Below are positions 5,963 through 6,567 of a stretch of 6,567 bases of DNA, one piece after another. The stretch comes from Pseudomonadota bacterium. Lineage in GTDB: Bacteria > Chloroflexota > Ktedonobacteria > Ktedonobacterales > JACDGC01. The notes below the pieces were generated by a model. It ran no database searches. It saw only the letters and a list, made by a program, of their open reading frames with translations, and was not told where the DNA came from. Location of the stretch: contig JAJPKG010000060.1 of assembly GCA_021323815.1 (NCBI GenBank), positions 1 to 6,567 on the forward strand, given 5' to 3'. The first letter of the stretch is position 1. Each line of letters opens with the position of its first letter. Made by a program: the position numbers and the translations under genes.

Positions 5963-6567
5963 TCACGGATGAGGAGGTTGAGCATCAAGGATGTTGATGA
6001 TGCTGCCGTTCGCGTCAGCGGGATCGGCATCGAACCAGACGAGGAGATCCGCGCCGGCCCAGGTGGCGCTGAGGGTGGTGCCGGGCAGCAGGGCCGGGGT
6101 GATCAGGCGGCGCGCCGCGCGATCCCATGCCTGGGCGGGGCCGGCGGCATTCCACGCCACATAGCGTGAGCTGAGCGAGACGAATTGCAGATTGGTGCCT
6201 GAGGCGATAGTGATGGGCGTTGCATCGGTGGCGAGATCATCGATCAGGTGAACAGCTTGCAGATCGCCGTCGATGTAGGCCATGCTGGCCCCAGTCAGCG
6301 CCAGAGAGGATGCGCTGATCGTGAAAAGGCGCTGTTTGCCGGTCTGCATATTGCGCACCACCACGCCTGGTGCGCCAGTGTCACTCTGCTCCCAGCCAAC
6401 CCAGGGATCGCCGCAACTGGGCGCGCCAGCGCTGGTCGCCAGCGTGGTGATCGCGCCATCCGGCAAATGCATGGCGCGCACGACGGCATTATGAAGATCT
6501 GGCGCGGCGATGGGGCCGATCACTTGTCCCCACACCAGGGTATCACCCAGCAAGCATGGCTGCGGCG
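5963..6567 (-). CDS. Beta-propeller (TolB/WD40-like repeat) protein, N-terminus beyond the window
   Basis: The frame is open on the reverse strand from the right edge to a TGA at 5963–5965, showing about 200 C-terminal residues. A TTG at 6553 could serve as a start but is unlikely: the frame continues upstream as PQPCLLGD and the blade motif there would be cut. Five repeat units about 40 residues apart carry the blade signature of a small residue pair followed by an aromatic strand: LGDTLVWG, SCGDPWVGWEQ, LTGASMAYIDG, LSSRYVAWNA and AGADLLVWFD. Strands such as GVVVRNMQTGKQRLF fit the blade D strand and turn. This indicates a beta-propeller of the TolB or cell-surface WD40-like kind, usually a binding scaffold. 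No catalytic residues are evident. Any signal peptide or membrane anchor would be outside the window. It is followed after 42 bases by the DraG remnant and may head a co-directional cluster with it. Confidence 0.8.
   Translation of the reverse strand, partial: PQPCLLGDTLVWGQVIGPIAAPDLHNAVVRAMHLPDGAITTLATSAGAPSCGDPWVGWEQSDTGAPGVVVRNMQTGKQRLFTISASSLALTGASMAYIDGDLQAVHLIDDLATDATPITIASGTNLQFVSLSSRYVAWNAAGPAQAWDRAARRLITPALLPGTTLSATWAGADLLVWFDADPADANGSIINILDAQPPHP

Noticed and set aside
5944..5966. A further copy of the CCGTG spacer repeat in the gap before the DraG remnant
   Set aside because: Only a single TTCCGTG followed by CCCTC matches; this is too short to distinguish from chance.
6551..6553. 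TTG at 6553 as the start of the beta-propeller gene
   Set aside because: The frame stays open to the edge, the TTG lies directly at a blade motif, and there is no ribosome binding site before it; the gene is better read as partial.

Overview
This is a GC-rich bacterial window, most like a Chloroflexota-type genome. That assignment is an inference from gene content (paralogous TIR–TPR proteins, an ADP-ribosylglycohydrolase-family remnant, a beta-propeller protein, CCGTG-rich spacer repeats). No rRNA or other taxonomic marker is present. I see no tRNA, rRNA, CRISPR array or transposase gene.

Layout. (1) Positions 1–1211, minus strand: the N-terminal ~403 residues of a TIR-domain protein with a TPR-like helical region, running off the left edge, with a good ribosome binding site and a plausible sigma70-type promoter. 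(2) 1212–1539: a lower-GC spacer with the divergent upstream regions and a cluster of CCGTG-containing repeats. (3) 1540–4194, plus strand: an 884-residue Ala/Gly/Thr-rich protein whose N-terminus resembles phage distal-tail (Dit-like) proteins, followed by beta-sandwich, lectin-like segments. A 24-base imperfect inverted repeat brackets it. (4) 4260–5495, minus strand: a complete 411-residue TIR–TPR protein, clearly lower in GC than its neighbours. (5) 5590–5920, minus strand: an ADP-ribosylglycohydrolase (DraG-family) pseudogene whose N- and C-terminal ends are both recognisable but whose middle, about 180–200 residues, has been lost, with a +1 frame change at the junction. (6) 5963–6567, minus strand: the C-terminal ~200 residues of a beta-propeller (TolB/WD40-like) protein running off the right edge.

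How they may fit together. The two TIR proteins keep the Trp-x3-Glu feature that carries the catalytic Glu in NAD-cleaving TIR domains, and both join TIR to a helical repeat region. This is the usual sensor/effector layout of bacterial TIR signalling or defence proteins. They sit on either side of a lone phage-tail-like gene and next to a decayed gene of the ADP-ribose-metabolising DraG family. This looks like an accessory or defence-type region with signs of gene gain (low-GC TIR gene) and gene loss (DraG pseudogene). A joint function for these genes is a hypothesis that the sequence alone does not prove.
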